Assembly: GCF_008831285.2 (NCBI RefSeq)
Contig: NC_045141.1
Coordinates: forward strand, 1,304,001-1,368,000
Direction: 5' to 3'
Length of the DNA stretch: 64,000 nucleotides
Origin: Nymphaea colorata
Lineage: Eukaryota > Streptophyta > Magnoliopsida > Nymphaeales > Nymphaeaceae
Part shown: positions 50,301 through 53,171 of the stretch, in pieces
How the letters are laid out: the number at the start of each line of letters is the position of its first letter
How positions within the stretch are numbered: the stretch's first letter is position 1
The notes under the pieces: model-generated
Database searches by the model: none
What the model saw: the letters and a program-made list of their open reading frames with translations, nothing else
What the model was told of the DNA's origin: nothing
Position numbers and translations under genes: made by a program

Positions 50301-51536
50301 TCAGAATTAAGATCTATATTTAAGATCCACATTTTACTTCTTTTATTGGCAAAATAAGATCCAGGCCAGATGCAAACATGAAGTTGGGAAAAATCCCTGA
50401 GCGGTCTAATAATCAAGCATCCTTTTTACTTAGAAATTGAACGTCACTGATTTGTGGGACAGAAAAAGGTTAACCATAGTTTTATTAAATATTTGGGTTT
50501 ATAAATGTGGCATCTGACACAGTGCTCAGTTCGGCCATTAGTGTCGGGTTGAAATTAACATATCGAATCTGTCTGAGAAATGAAAGTATCAAATGCCATG
50601 CTGGACATCTCATGTAAGGTAGCTGCATCGCGTAAGGTCTATCCATGTAGGGCAAATTAATGTTTGCTAACCTACCAACTGGTAGAGGTTTCAATGAAAA
50701 CGTCTGTGTTTGTGACACGAAATACTGCTGACATTGGCTTACATGAAGCATCAATTTCCTAGTTGACACTTATACAAATCTTCTCCATAAATACCCATAT
50801 CTGCCAATATCAGTGGCTAGCTTGATCCCTGCCCTTTGATAGCAAGATTGTCTGGGTACCACTGCTGCAACTAGAGCGAGTGTAATTGAGTTGTTTCTGG
50901 GCCCAAAAAACATGCAGGTGCTTAATGTTTAGCTTTATTTGCTGTTAAGTTTCATTAACTCCAGAGAGAACAAAATTTGTTAAACTCTGATGGTAATAGG
51001 AGCTTCTTTTATTTTATTTATTTATATCATTTTTATAATATTTTAAGATTGACAGTTTATATTCAACATTTTAAGAGAAAAATCAAACAAAAAGTTCCAA
51101 GGGTCTACTTAAAGTCTCTATTCATTAAATAAAACATTTTCTTGTGCTTCAGATGATGCTTTAACATGATGAGCACATGATACTCTTGCCGTTCTTAACA
51201 TCATGCCATGTATTACATTAACATGGGGTTTTGTTTTTGTAGTTGGAATTAACAATATTCTGCTTAACAAGTATCTCATTTGGAAATCAGTGTTTTGATT
51301 CTTGACATAAGGTCACTTGAGCTGCAGTTCTGCCTTGTCAGGCAGTTTCTGTTACTAATTGAACCGTGGCCCTAGGAAGATAGCTTGTCCTTGTGTTATT
51401 TATTTTGGCTGAACTGTTTTTTGCTTCTGATGATAGTCTTTATCTTTATGTAGCGGAAAAGCTAGAACAAGCTGAAAATCAACTAGCTCATTCACGATTG
51501 GGGTCTTTCCTTGTTCCTTCTCAACGGAAGAAAGAG
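7285..51536 (+). CDS. CSN5: COP9 signalosome subunit 5 (JAMM deneddylase), gene span; 3' end beyond window
   Basis: CSN5 is the zinc metalloprotease subunit of the COP9 signalosome. It removes NEDD8/RUB from cullins and so controls cullin-RING ubiquitin ligases in nucleus and cytoplasm. Four exons (7285-7665, 36772-37053, 37221-37368, 51454-51536) join with intron phases 0, 0, 1 and then 0 into 298 in-frame residues. The JAMM site is complete: E77 in [10 protein letters not shown], and H139, H141 and D152 in [14 protein letters not shown]. Conserved plant CSN5 stretches run through every exon. Full-length plant CSN5 is about 360 residues, so roughly 65-70 carboxyl-terminal codons are missing. 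I searched 51537-64000 for them and found none. Introns of 29.1 kb and 14.1 kb are filled with transposons, yet no exon carries a stop or frameshift, so the gene is probably functional. Confidence 0.93.
7700..8084. other. Proximal intron 1, no feature
   Basis: AT-rich sequence downstream of the first donor site. No gene, terminal repeat or coding similarity was recognised. Confidence 0.4.
8085..8215 (+). repeat. Short dispersed repeat, copy 1 of an inverted pair
   Basis: The block from TATGTTGTCAAGGCACCTAG to AATGTGGAGAGTAGTAGTA is closely matched, in reverse complement, at about 28580-28735. The GTTGTCAAGG...GCCTAGGC end is a familiar word set in short plant repeats. The shared part is about 130 bp. 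No target duplication was recognised at either copy. Confidence 0.6.
8640..9690 (-). pseudogene. hAT transposase relic
   Basis: On the minus strand the order follows a plant hAT transposase. About 9670-9550 is a BED-type zinc-finger stretch ([10 protein letters not shown]). About 9430 is the acidic linker ([16 protein letters not shown]). About 9000-8740 is the catalytic-domain start, with [10 protein letters not shown], then [17 protein letters not shown], then [17 protein letters not shown]. The region between the finger and the catalytic part is out of frame and stop-ridden, and the carboxyl-terminal dimerisation part was not found. The 5' side is interrupted by the copia insertion at 9691, so the hAT relic is older than that element. 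Confidence 0.7.
9691..9931 (-). repeat. Element 1 LTR (3' LTR in element sense)
   Basis: 241 bp with TG...CA ends, differing at about five positions from the copy at 14588-14828. It carries the CGTGG-TTTTTC...GAGGGTTTTCCACG motif set that also appears in the relics at 58615 and 61600. Confidence 0.93.
9926..13420 (-). pseudogene. Element 1 pol (protease, integrase, RT, RNase H), disrupted
   Basis: Copia pol in the usual order. Protease has [13 protein letters not shown]. The GAG-pre-integrase zinc region includes HECLGH, with CDVCQFAKH following. The integrase core starts HSDVWGPSG and includes FIDDYSR. RT includes [35 protein letters not shown] and the active-site [13 protein letters not shown]. 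RNase H includes [11 protein letters not shown] and [10 protein letters not shown], followed by DILTKAL. Lesions seen: a frame change from gag near 13340, a frameshift near 12440 in integrase, an in-frame stop at 12304-12306, and a frameshift near 10700 between RT and RNase H. All catalytic motifs are still readable, which fits recent decay. Confidence 0.9.
9932..9942 (-). other. Element 1 polypurine tract
   Basis: Minus-strand TTGAGGGGGAG abuts the LTR. The pol frame runs through the tract (LEGEC) and ends on a TGA inside the LTR. Confidence 0.85.
13329..14258 (-). pseudogene. Element 1 gag, interrupted by one stop
   Basis: Starts at the minus-strand ATG at 14258 (MADSSSSS). The amino-terminal gag part has [20 protein letters not shown] and a K-TARDMW segment typical of copia gag. 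A TAA at 13910-13908 interrupts it. The same frame then continues into the central UBN2-like gag part and a CCHC zinc knuckle ([14 protein letters not shown]), ending at 13329. It overlaps the pol frame by about 90 nt in a different frame, probably through a one-base loss near 13340. Confidence 0.88.
14576..14587 (-). other. Element 1 primer-binding site
   Basis: Minus-strand TGGTATCAGAGC, complementary to the 3' end of initiator tRNA-Met and immediately adjacent to the LTR. Confidence 0.9.
14588..14828 (-). repeat. Element 1 LTR (5' LTR in element sense)
   Basis: 241 bp, the partner of 9691-9931. A polypurine/polypyrimidine AGAGAGAGTG patch and TATATCTC-like sequence in the middle may serve as promoter elements; this is inference only. 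Confidence 0.93.
14906..14966. repeat. TG/TA microsatellite
   Basis: GTGTGTGAGTGTGTGTG is followed by a long TA run and TATG units. Confidence 0.9.
15060..15540 (+). pseudogene. Copia leader and gag start relic
   Basis: Near 15417-15510 the plus strand reads [20 protein letters not shown] and then LLEAYTLT, matching the start of a copia gag ([11 protein letters not shown]). Upstream sequence from about 15060 has LTR/leader character, including an imperfect palindrome around AGCTCTTCC...GGAAGAGC at 15072-15110. Gag is cut off near 15540. The element's ends were not located. Confidence 0.5.
15541..16065 (-). other. Unassigned relic, possibly gypsy 3' end
   Basis: On the minus strand around 15800-15860 there is [10 protein letters not shown], and the plus strand has ACACCTTGTCCTCAAGGTG. 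Such words occur near the 3' end of some plant gypsy polyproteins. Nothing else supports the call. Confidence 0.25.
16073..16815. mobile_element. Non-coding GTATCG-rich DNA element
   Basis: Both ends are rich in GTATCG/CGATAC words in inverted arrangement, for example GTATCATAACGTGTATTGG at the left and CCTATACGATACACATAAC at the right, with AT-rich filler between. The sequence CAATGTT flanks it on both sides (16066-16072 and 16816-16822), a possible 7-bp target duplication. There is no coding content. It is best read as a non-autonomous DNA transposon, perhaps hAT-like. Confidence 0.5.
16823..18619. other. Unassigned intron 1 sequence
   Basis: No recognised family. A minus-strand ORF of 74 codons (17349-17125) reads like a real protein fragment (WKVFKWNKG-type composition, many W, H and C), but I cannot place it. 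The stretch is interrupted at 18619 by the copia element, and its continuation resumes at 25621. Confidence 0.35.
18620..18815 (-). repeat. Element 3 LTR (3' LTR in element sense)
   Basis: Plus-strand reading begins TGTTACGGCCAGAG and ends ATCTAACA. Partner at 25427-25620. Confidence 0.92.
18816..18826 (-). other. Element 3 polypurine tract
   Basis: Minus-strand TTGAGGGGGAG next to the LTR. The pol stop codon TGA falls within the tract (after YAPA). Confidence 0.85.
19012..20826. mobile_element. Harbinger-like DNA transposon nested in copia RNase H
   Basis: The left end reads GGGGGTGTTTGATTGCCC and the right end, on the reverse strand, GGGGCGTTTGATGCACAGG. These are matching terminal inverted repeats of the PIF/Harbinger/Tourist type. 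CTC is repeated at both junctions (19009-19011 and 20827-20829), a 3-bp target duplication, and the copia RNase H frame resumes across it. There is no transposase; the GC-rich left third (19020-19560) is low-complexity, and the right end contains repeated CATCAAACATG units. Confidence 0.75.
20625..20826. repeat. Subterminal repeats in the Harbinger-like element
   Basis: CATCAAACATGRTTAAA...GGTTAAATTCTTC-type units recur at about 43-bp spacing (near 20628, 20670 and 20711), and a final copy forms the terminal repeat CATCAAACGCCCC. The terminal sequence thus appears amplified inward. Confidence 0.65.
23760..24797 (-). pseudogene. Element 3 gag, disrupted
   Basis: Minus-strand ATG at 24797 ([11 protein letters not shown]). 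After a frame change the copia gag runs through [20 protein letters not shown], the [10 protein letters not shown] segment and a conserved RLKALRPPC motif. A zinc knuckle ([14 protein letters not shown]) follows near 24080. A frameshift lies near 24690 and another near 24175. The same domain order and motifs occur in the gag of element 2. Confidence 0.85.
25414..25426 (-). other. Element 3 primer-binding site
   Basis: Minus-strand TGGTATCAAAGCC, the initiator tRNA-Met site with one changed base, adjacent to the LTR. Confidence 0.8.
25427..25620 (-). repeat. Element 3 LTR (5' LTR in element sense)
   Basis: 194 bp, the partner of 18620-18815. Confidence 0.92.
25621..27420. other. Unassigned intron 1 sequence
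   Basis: Continuation of the sequence cut at 18619. A plus-strand 100-codon ORF (25627-25929) and a minus-strand 150-codon ORF (26907-26455) have plausible protein composition, but I recognise no domain in either. The nearby [10 protein letters not shown] reading resembles a gypsy RT segment, but that alone is weak. Confidence 0.3.
27423..27600. repeat. TA/GTAT and CA microsatellites
   Basis: TA and GTAT runs at about 27423-27465, and a CA run of about 50 bp at 27535-27586 followed by TATG/TA units. The ORFs across this stretch are repeat translations. Confidence 0.95.
27840..28380. repeat. AT-rich degenerate tandem array
   Basis: Units close to TGTTATATGTATATACTGTTA recur through the stretch with point changes and irregular spacing, including TGTTATGTAC and CCTGTTATATGTATA variants. 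No coding content. Confidence 0.75.
28580..28735 (-). repeat. Short dispersed repeat, copy 2 of an inverted pair
   Basis: The reverse complement matches 8085-8215, from TACTACTCTCCACATTTC to CACCTTGACAACATAG. A poly-A run in this copy replaces the shorter A run of the other. Confidence 0.6.
29040..30866 (+). pseudogene. Old copia pol relic (integrase and RT)
   Basis: The integrase core is readable near 29090-29160 ([18 protein letters not shown]) and the [13 protein letters not shown] segment near 29335. The integrase tail [13 protein letters not shown] lies near 29606. RT pieces include [14 protein letters not shown] near 30290 and LCRLKQAPK near 30540. Frames change constantly. Two internal tandem duplications occur, of 47 bp near 30282-30375 and 77 bp near 30628-30770. 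Element 2 inserted into its RT at 30871, and a short continuation follows at 36242. Confidence 0.75.
30872..31093 (+). repeat. Element 2 5' LTR
   Basis: Begins TGTTGAACAAGAAAAG and ends CTGCAACA. It contains a near-palindrome AATCTCTTTTATAAGAGAG around 30998-31015. Confidence 0.95.
31094..31105 (+). other. Element 2 primer-binding site
   Basis: TGGTATCAGAGC directly after the LTR, matching initiator tRNA-Met. Confidence 0.92.
31106..31800 (+). other. Element 2 untranslated leader
   Basis: About 700 bp between primer site and gag with no long frame. It includes a short inverted pair (CTATTCACGC...GCGTGAATAG near 31280-31312) that could fold into a hairpin. Confidence 0.6.
31801..32841 (+). 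pseudogene. Element 2 gag
   Basis: Starts at ATG 31801 ([10 protein letters not shown]). The copia gag domain includes [35 protein letters not shown], an acidic [16 protein letters not shown] segment and [13 protein letters not shown] glycine/arginine-rich stretch precedes the zinc knuckle [14 protein letters not shown] at about residues 258-271. The frame is open to 32841, but the pol frame begins in a different register at 32828 and a small indel near 32836 probably separated the two. Confidence 0.9.
32828..36007 (+). pseudogene. Element 2 pol, four lesions
   Basis: Protease [12 protein letters not shown] near 32870. Pre-integrase [12 protein letters not shown] with CEACQLGKY. Integrase [23 protein letters not shown] and a [12 protein letters not shown] segment. 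The integrase tail has [16 protein letters not shown] includes [30 protein letters not shown] and [14 protein letters not shown]. RNase H includes [29 protein letters not shown] and [18 protein letters not shown] at 34781-34783 interrupts RT, and single-base frame changes near 35568 and 35860 interrupt RNase H. All catalytic motifs are intact. Confidence 0.92.
36004..36014 (+). other. Element 2 polypurine tract
   Basis: TTGAGGGGGAG immediately before the 3' LTR. The pol stop TGA is inside it. Confidence 0.88.
36015..36236 (+). repeat. Element 2 3' LTR
   Basis: 222 bp, about two differences from the 5' LTR. Confidence 0.95.
36242..36771 (+). other. Distal end of intron 1
   Basis: A few dozen bases continue the old copia RT relic. 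After that the sequence is TE-free, ending in a pyrimidine-rich stretch and the acceptor at 36771. Confidence 0.6.
36772..37053 (+). CDS. CSN5: CSN5 exon 2 (residues 128-221)
   Basis: 94 codons from [16 protein letters not shown] to EDFGVHCKQ. It carries the rest of the JAMM zinc site (H139, H141, D152) and the conserved [16 protein letters not shown] and [19 protein letters not shown] stretches. Acceptor TTGCAG|GCT, donor CAG|GTAATT, both phase 0. Confidence 0.96.
37054..37220 (+). other. CSN5: CSN5 intron 2, 167 bp
   Basis: GTAATT...TTCTGCAG, with no insertion. It shows the normal intron size before transposon gain. Confidence 0.92.
37221..37368 (+). CDS. CSN5: CSN5 exon 3 (residues 222-271, phase 1 end)
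   Basis: Begins [20 protein letters not shown] and ends [13 protein letters not shown] plus one base of the next codon (G). Donor G|GTGAGT at 37369. The split codon is completed by exon 4 as GCG, giving the conserved [10 protein letters not shown] reading. Confidence 0.95.
37400..39401. other. Proximal intron 3, AT-rich with microsatellites
   Basis: No gene. AC/TA runs at 38101-38146, and TA runs at about 38908-38948 and 39356-39400. Around 38540-38720 are repeated AGGCGTATGCCTCAGG- and GCTTCATGCC-like words of the kind found in short plant dispersed repeats. Confidence 0.6.
39402..39696 (-). repeat. LTR of the pol-less element (left)
   Basis: 295 bp, direct partner of 41084-41289. Shared sequence includes AAGAATTAAGATTAAGGAAT and GACTGTCTACAAAATGATCC. 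Confidence 0.85.
40123..40785 (-). CDS. Hypothetical 220-codon ORF in the pol-less LTR element
   Basis: Open on the minus strand from an ATG at 40785 ([16 protein letters not shown]). It is rich in Gly, Ser, Pro and Ala, with no domain I recognise. The plus strand is also open over 274 codons here, so GC-rich composition alone could explain the length. It occupies the position of a gag gene, downstream of the primer site, so a degenerate gag or captured sequence is possible. An overlapping minus frame (40172-39870) contains [20 protein letters not shown]. No function is proposed. Confidence 0.3.
   Translation of the reverse strand: MNPAMVEDKRPEEWRRLATTSSSGKGTGSSSGSRGTTSVSSASCVGRKGISPPEVVPAPPMGLLSTGGQGVVDVVTIEGARESNAPPPTGGGPRPATSNKGTLPPTRAPFFNSPEGEQVIAALLELPTMSPAVVVGRCLEEKRSPACTIPARKDVGITACCLWAKSQGVAPQTSPALESLLAADWRRHVAAFRHLPPSDGWLGGGGRPPSALWLAPSASV
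41084..41289 (-). repeat. LTR of the pol-less element (right, truncated)
   Basis: 206 bp matching the first part of 39402-39696. The last ~90 bp are replaced by a TA microsatellite. Confidence 0.85.
41290..41331. repeat. TA microsatellite
   Basis: An uninterrupted TA run between the truncated LTR and the hAT 5' end. Confidence 0.95.
41332..43584 (+). mobile_element. hAT transposon, 3' truncated
   Basis: The left end (TATGTCACACTGGTGGGTATG...GGTACGGTCAACGCATC...GAGTCCAA) resembles the 5' ends of the hAT elements at 59222 and 63921 (reverse). A transposase relic follows. The 3' part is lost at about 43584, where copia gag sequence begins abruptly. This is a member of the family that probably moved the non-autonomous elements at 47901 and 59222. 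Confidence 0.75.
42149..43580 (+). pseudogene. hAT transposase, disrupted and truncated
   Basis: ATG at 42149 ([16 protein letters not shown]). The BED-type zinc finger includes [10 protein letters not shown] and [14 protein letters not shown] with HFLH. A TGA at 42404-42406 interrupts the frame just after the finger. The same frame then continues through [20 protein letters not shown] and the catalytic-domain start [18 protein letters not shown], then [18 protein letters not shown] one-base frame change near 42960 leads to [28 protein letters not shown] and [10 protein letters not shown]-like sequence. The carboxyl-terminal hAT dimerisation part is missing. Homologous to the minus-strand copy at 60399-62854. 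Confidence 0.85.
43585..47123 (+). pseudogene. Copia relic A in intron 3 (gag to RNase H)
   Basis: Gag begins abruptly with [10 protein letters not shown], then [14 protein letters not shown] and [19 protein letters not shown] degraded zinc knuckle ([11 protein letters not shown]) lies near 44327, and protease [14 protein letters not shown] near 44490. Pre-integrase [10 protein letters not shown] lies near 44960. Integrase is badly degraded. RT is better kept: [38 protein letters not shown] and SVYGLKQ. The RNase H entry has [16 protein letters not shown] and [12 protein letters not shown], ending exactly at the foldback at 47123. Its gag family differs from elements 1 to 3. Confidence 0.82.
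47065..47150. repeat. Perfect 28-bp inverted repeat at a copia-copia junction
   Basis: 47065-47092 (ATTGTTGGGGCACTTC...) is exactly reverse-complemented at 47123-47150, with a 30-bp loop. Left of it is relic A; right of it relic B begins mid-RT. Confidence 0.95.
47901..48688. mobile_element. Non-autonomous hAT element carrying a gene-like ORF
   Basis: The 8-bp duplication GCAGAATC flanks it exactly (47893-47900 and 48689-48696), inside the copia RNase H, whose frame resumes after it. Terminal inverted repeats are CTACGACACACGG (left) and CTATGTCACATGG (right, reversed). Subterminal GTGTCCGCGTA and GTACCCGTACCC words match the other hAT elements in the window. The centre (48020-48490) is GC-rich and unlike the ends. 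Confidence 0.9.
48038..48481 (-). CDS. Captured gene-like ORF inside hAT element
   Basis: 147 codons from ATG 48481, [20 protein letters not shown]... to SIPNF. The MEGLxPF start, a basic stretch, a YHCLSDGS motif and a HRRHNSAF region give the look of a small plant-specific protein family of unknown function that begins MEGLIP. That likeness is from memory and moderate. There are no transposase features. The frame is open throughout, and composition differs from the AT-rich element ends. It is probably a transduplicated host fragment. Whether it is transcribed or complete is unknown; a CACTACAG/GTAAGTGG junction at about 48001-48018 could be a splice remnant. Confidence 0.55.
   Translation of the reverse strand: MEMEGLVPFIYRKIKRHNVRRKYHCLSDGSKHFGDQSNHNPLYQSHYAHDQGFSSTATPQPEKPTSGNYYGNHHRRHNSAFPDLELGHRDSRFSGRNFSPDMRLAPVRQGSIKRFLCIAPLTSVAPIPSPLRRRSRWEGGCFSIPNF
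49006..49310 (+). repeat. LTR of copia relic B with internal 80-bp duplication
   Basis: TGTGAAAAGCAATATATTATAG follows the purine tract. GTCATGCATGACTTTAGTAA begins at 49051 and again at 49131, giving two 80-bp tandem copies with about four differences. The LTR end was not fixed. Confidence 0.6.
49303..49395. mobile_element. Possible short MITE
   Basis: GGCTGTGTTTAATTGCATGG at the left and, reversed, GGTTGTTTGATTGCCTACTCC at the right resemble Harbinger-type terminal repeats. The element would be about 90 bp. No target duplication was confirmed. Confidence 0.3.
49396..51453. other. Distal intron 3, largely single-copy in appearance
   Basis: AT-rich with no coding similarity. Near 50200-50350 is a GGGGGGTTGTTTGATTACC start followed by repeated AGATCCATGGATC words, possibly another MITE. 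The acceptor TATGTAG precedes exon 4. Confidence 0.5.
51454..51536 (+). CDS. CSN5: CSN5 exon 4 (residues 271-298)
   Basis: 83 bp. Two bases complete the split Ala codon, then [18 protein letters not shown] and LVPSQRKKE. This is the conserved helical segment after the MPN domain; the QRKKE tail matches plant CSN5. Donor GAG|GTAATT at 51537, phase 0. Confidence 0.93.
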
Positions 51537-51780
51537 GTAATTTCTTTATCTAAATCTGAGAATTTATGGGATCTCATTTAGGTTAGGTTTATTACCAGGG
51601 ATGGCTGCTTCATTTATTTTGGTTAGATTTTATTGATCAACTTGTTTTAGGTATTGTAAGTATTTTTTGTTATGGCGCTCTGCTGTCTTGTAGTAAAACT
51701 GATTTTCCTTTTACCTGAAATGAATATGTTGTTCTGTCTAACGAAAGGACTAAATTGTACTGCATGATGGACGTGTTATT
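51537..51780 (+). other. CSN5: Start of CSN5 intron 4
   Basis: Ordinary AT-rich intron sequence before the copia LTR. No acceptor followed by the expected last CSN5 exon was found between here and 64000. Confidence 0.7.
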
Positions 51781-51997
51781 TGTTGAAATTAGAAAGTTTA
51801 TATTTAAGTTTGGCAGCTTTCCAATTATTTAAAGAATTAGAGTCTTCTTTAGTCATTTTACATTTTTATGTGTCTCTCATATGTAAGGGCATCTGCCGAC
51901 CCCTAATCTCTTTAATTAGAGATTAGGGTTAGCTAATGAAGTTGAATCAGTTTCTCCTCTCTCTCTCTCTCTTCCTCTTCATCCATCTTGTTCAACA
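51781..51997 (+). repeat. Copia LTR, 217 bp
   Basis: Begins TGTTGAAATTAGAAAG and ends TTGTTCAACA, immediately before the primer site. It contains an AATCTCTTTAATTAGAGATT palindrome near 51905-51925. Confidence 0.8.
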
Positions 51998-52009
51998 TGG
52001 TATCAGAGC
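51998..52009 (+). other. Copia primer-binding site
   Basis: TGGTATCAGAGC adjacent to the 217-bp LTR. Confidence 0.88.
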
Positions 52010-52629
52010 AGTAAACGTTTGGGAACATACTCAAATCTATCCTTCTTTTCTCTCTACTCTTCTGATTTTCTAGGGCAGACTTCTGTGAGCACATCTGCTC
52101 ACGTCTTTGGGCAGACCCTTTTGCTCAACCTAGGGCTTCTTAAAACCCTAGGTCGATTCATTCTTAAAGTTGTGTGGAGGCAGCCAATGTCATGCAGGCA
52201 AGTTTGATATTCTTTTGTCGTGGAAGTCGTGGAATGAAGCGCAGCACTGTTTTCCTTTGTCGTTGAAGTCTGAGGTCATGTTGGAAGTTCTAAAGTTGCT
52301 TGCAAATAAGTTTTTTTTTTGTTGGCTGTCATTAAATCTGTGCACAGCTTATGATATTACTGCTCACGTCTGATTTTGAAAAAGTATACATATAATTAGA
52401 AGATGTTGGCATAATCATTGTTGTGACATTAGTGACGTGTGGTGTGGCAGTGGTGTTGCGTGTGATATTGTTGATTTCTGCTTTGTTGATCAGCCTTGCT
52501 GATCAGCCCCTTACATGATTGATTAATTATAAGTTGGACATTCTTTTGTGTGTTCAAACTGCTGTAAAATTGTTTTGGGGATCTCTTTTTTCTGTTATAC
52601 TACTCCCTGTTGTGTTCATTATCGCTGCG

Positions 52630-53171
52630 AACAACAAACCAGATGGTTGCAATGATTATAAAGGAACTAGCAATCCCTTTTCCTATGGATCTACAATCAA
52701 GTTCGATGAACAGAACTATGAATTATGGTTTGGGTCTTTTATGATGTCAGTCAAATGATATCGAAAGAGGCATATAATTGAAGATGATGAACCTATTGTG
52801 AAGTCAGGAAAGTACATGACCTGGGAAGAGGACAACTACATGGTTATGTCTTGGATTATGAACAACGTCCAACCACAGATTGCTCCTGCTATTGTTTACT
52901 ATACCACGACTAAGGAGATGTGGGAATTCCTTAGGCAGACATATTCACAAGACAAAAATGTAAGTAAAATTCTTCAAGTTGAAGATGAGTTGCACAATTT
53001 TTGACAGAGAAATCAGGATCTATCACAGTATTTTGCATCTGTTAAAGCCACCTATGAGAGACTGAAATTCCTGCACCCTACATGCAAATCTTGCTATAAG
53101 TCGCACTTTGAACCTACCATGGTTGCAAAGTTTCTTGCTAGTTTATCACCTGAGTACAATGTTGTAAAAAG
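52630..53171 (+). pseudogene. Copia gag, truncated
   Basis: [51 protein letters not shown] and SQYFASVKATYERLK follow the gag of element 2 closely. In-frame stops lie at 52756-52758 and 53002-53004. Sequence ends after FLASLSPEYN, before the zinc knuckle. Confidence 0.85.

Larger units (their letters stand above)
37369..51453 (+). other. CSN5: CSN5 intron 3, 14,085 bp
   Basis: Donor GTGAGT, acceptor TATGTAG ending at 51453, phase 1. It holds an LTR element without pol, a truncated hAT transposase, two fused copia relics, a hAT element with an ORF, and several microsatellites. CSN5 reads across it without gap. Confidence 0.88.
51781..53171 (+). mobile_element. Copia 5' half: LTR, primer site and gag
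   Basis: The LTR is followed by primer site TGGTATCAGAGC (51998-52009), a leader and a gag of the element 2/3 family. Coding stops abruptly in gag at about 53171 where a GC-rich block begins. The LTR here is clearly different from the one that closes the composite at 56705, so the two halves probably belong to different copies. Confidence 0.8.
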
